Shown here one piece after another: positions 12,423-12,596 of a stretch of DNA of 12,596 nt. Position 1 is the first letter of the stretch. The number at the start of each line of letters is the position of its first letter. The notes beneath the pieces are model-generated. The model had not been told where the DNA came from. It worked only from the letters and a program-made list of their open reading frames with translations, and searched no databases. Source of the DNA: Desulfarculales bacterium UBA702 (lineage in GTDB: Bacteria; Desulfobacterota; Syntrophobacteria; Syntrophobacterales; Syntrophobacteraceae); assembly GCA_002298165.1 (NCBI GenBank), contig DBMI01000029.1, forward strand, positions 1-12,596. The letters run 5' to 3'. A program made the position numbers and the translations under genes.

Positions 12423-12529
12423 GTGAATTCGGCGCTTTAATGTATAGTGCCACCGAAAATTGAATGGCCCAAAGCGGCGGGGCCGGTACAAAAGCCGTAA
12501 TGACTGTTTCGAAATAGATCCGGACTATG
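12423..12529 (+). other. Structured leader between the early operon and the next gene
   Basis: No gene is seen. Short dyads occur in series: GGCGCT/AGTGCC (12431-12451, one mismatch) around a TATAGT at 12443-12448, GGCCC/GGGCC (12466-12484), and CTGTT/AATAG (12504-12517). GGGCCGG at 12480-12486 repeats the core of the terminator's left arm at 12531-12537. This could be an operon trailer, a small RNA, or a leader controlling the terminator that follows. No known riboswitch consensus was recognised. Confidence 0.3.
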
Positions 12530-12566
12530 AGGGCCGGCAACACTCGATGTTGCCGGCCCTTTTTTT
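12530..12566 (+). terminator. Strong intrinsic terminator
   Basis: AGGGCCGGCAACA (12530-12542) pairs perfectly over 13 bases with TGTTGCCGGCCCT (12548-12560) around a 5-base loop, and the second arm runs into seven T's (12560-12566). It would end the rightward early transcript. The next start codon is only 14 bases beyond, leaving no room for a promoter in between. Confidence 0.93.
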
Positions 12567-12580
12567 ATTCTGGAGGGAAA

Positions 12581-12596
12581 ATGAAACCAAGCACCG
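12581..12596 (+). CDS. Start of a downstream gene, truncated by the window
   Basis: ATG 12581 is preceded by GGAGG at 12572-12576 with ideal spacing. Only MKPST is visible, so the product cannot be named. It lies directly after the terminator, so its transcription must pass through it or begin upstream of it. Confidence 0.6.

Noticed and set aside
1..12596. CRISPR array, tRNA, rRNA or insertion sequence
   Set aside because: No spaced direct-repeat array, tRNA-like cloverleaf, rRNA sequence or IS-type transposase with flanking inverted repeats was seen.

Overview
The window reads as the left (early) part of a Mu-like transposable phage or prophage. A LexA/CI-type repressor is transcribed leftwards. 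It faces a long rightward early operon (about 1.2 to 12.4 kb) that carries a DDE transposase A, an AAA+ transposase B, a GemA/gp16-like protein and a Gam-like DNA-end-binding protein. This order is diagnostic of the Mu/B3/D3112 type. The host is not identifiable with confidence. The moderately high G+C, frequent TTG/GTG starts and overall protein style suggest a proteobacterium, perhaps of the former Deltaproteobacteria; this is inference only.

Layout. 1-187: AT-rich non-coding left flank with short GGNNGAAA-type repeats. 188-979 (minus): autocleavable repressor. 980-1232: divergent control region with a 22-bp hyphenated palindrome, four copies of a TGCTGCGAAG decamer (three of them inside the repressor's own 5' coding end) and candidate promoters in both directions. 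1233-5588: two small DNA-binding-type early proteins, transposase A, transposase B and an accessory early protein, tightly coupled. 5585-9833: small, mostly unassigned early genes, among them several CxxC zinc-ribbon proteins, two HTH proteins, GemA and a DUF3850-like protein. 9823-10404: Gam. 10405-11899: an AT-richer two-gene insert (DUF4747-like protein plus a four-helix membrane protein) with its own candidate promoter. 11916-12422: a conserved early phage protein with an MRVTCPxC start. 12423-12580: a structured leader ending in a near-perfect intrinsic terminator only 14 bases before the start codon of the next gene, whose first 16 bases close the window.

Most striking point. Two long guanine tracts (G9 at 5626-5634 and G10 at 8665-8674, both followed by CGCT) each sit inside a zinc-ribbon gene and throw it out of frame. 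In both cases the other frame continues with the missing CxxC half or with a second complete ribbon. In the second case the shifted frame also ends in a TGA that overlaps the next gene's ATG. This fits phase-variable (slipped-strand) switching or slippage-based frameshifting in a family of related zinc-ribbon proteins, unless the tract lengths are sequencing errors. A second candidate for new biology is the DUF4747-like/membrane-protein pair, placed where transposable phages often carry cargo.
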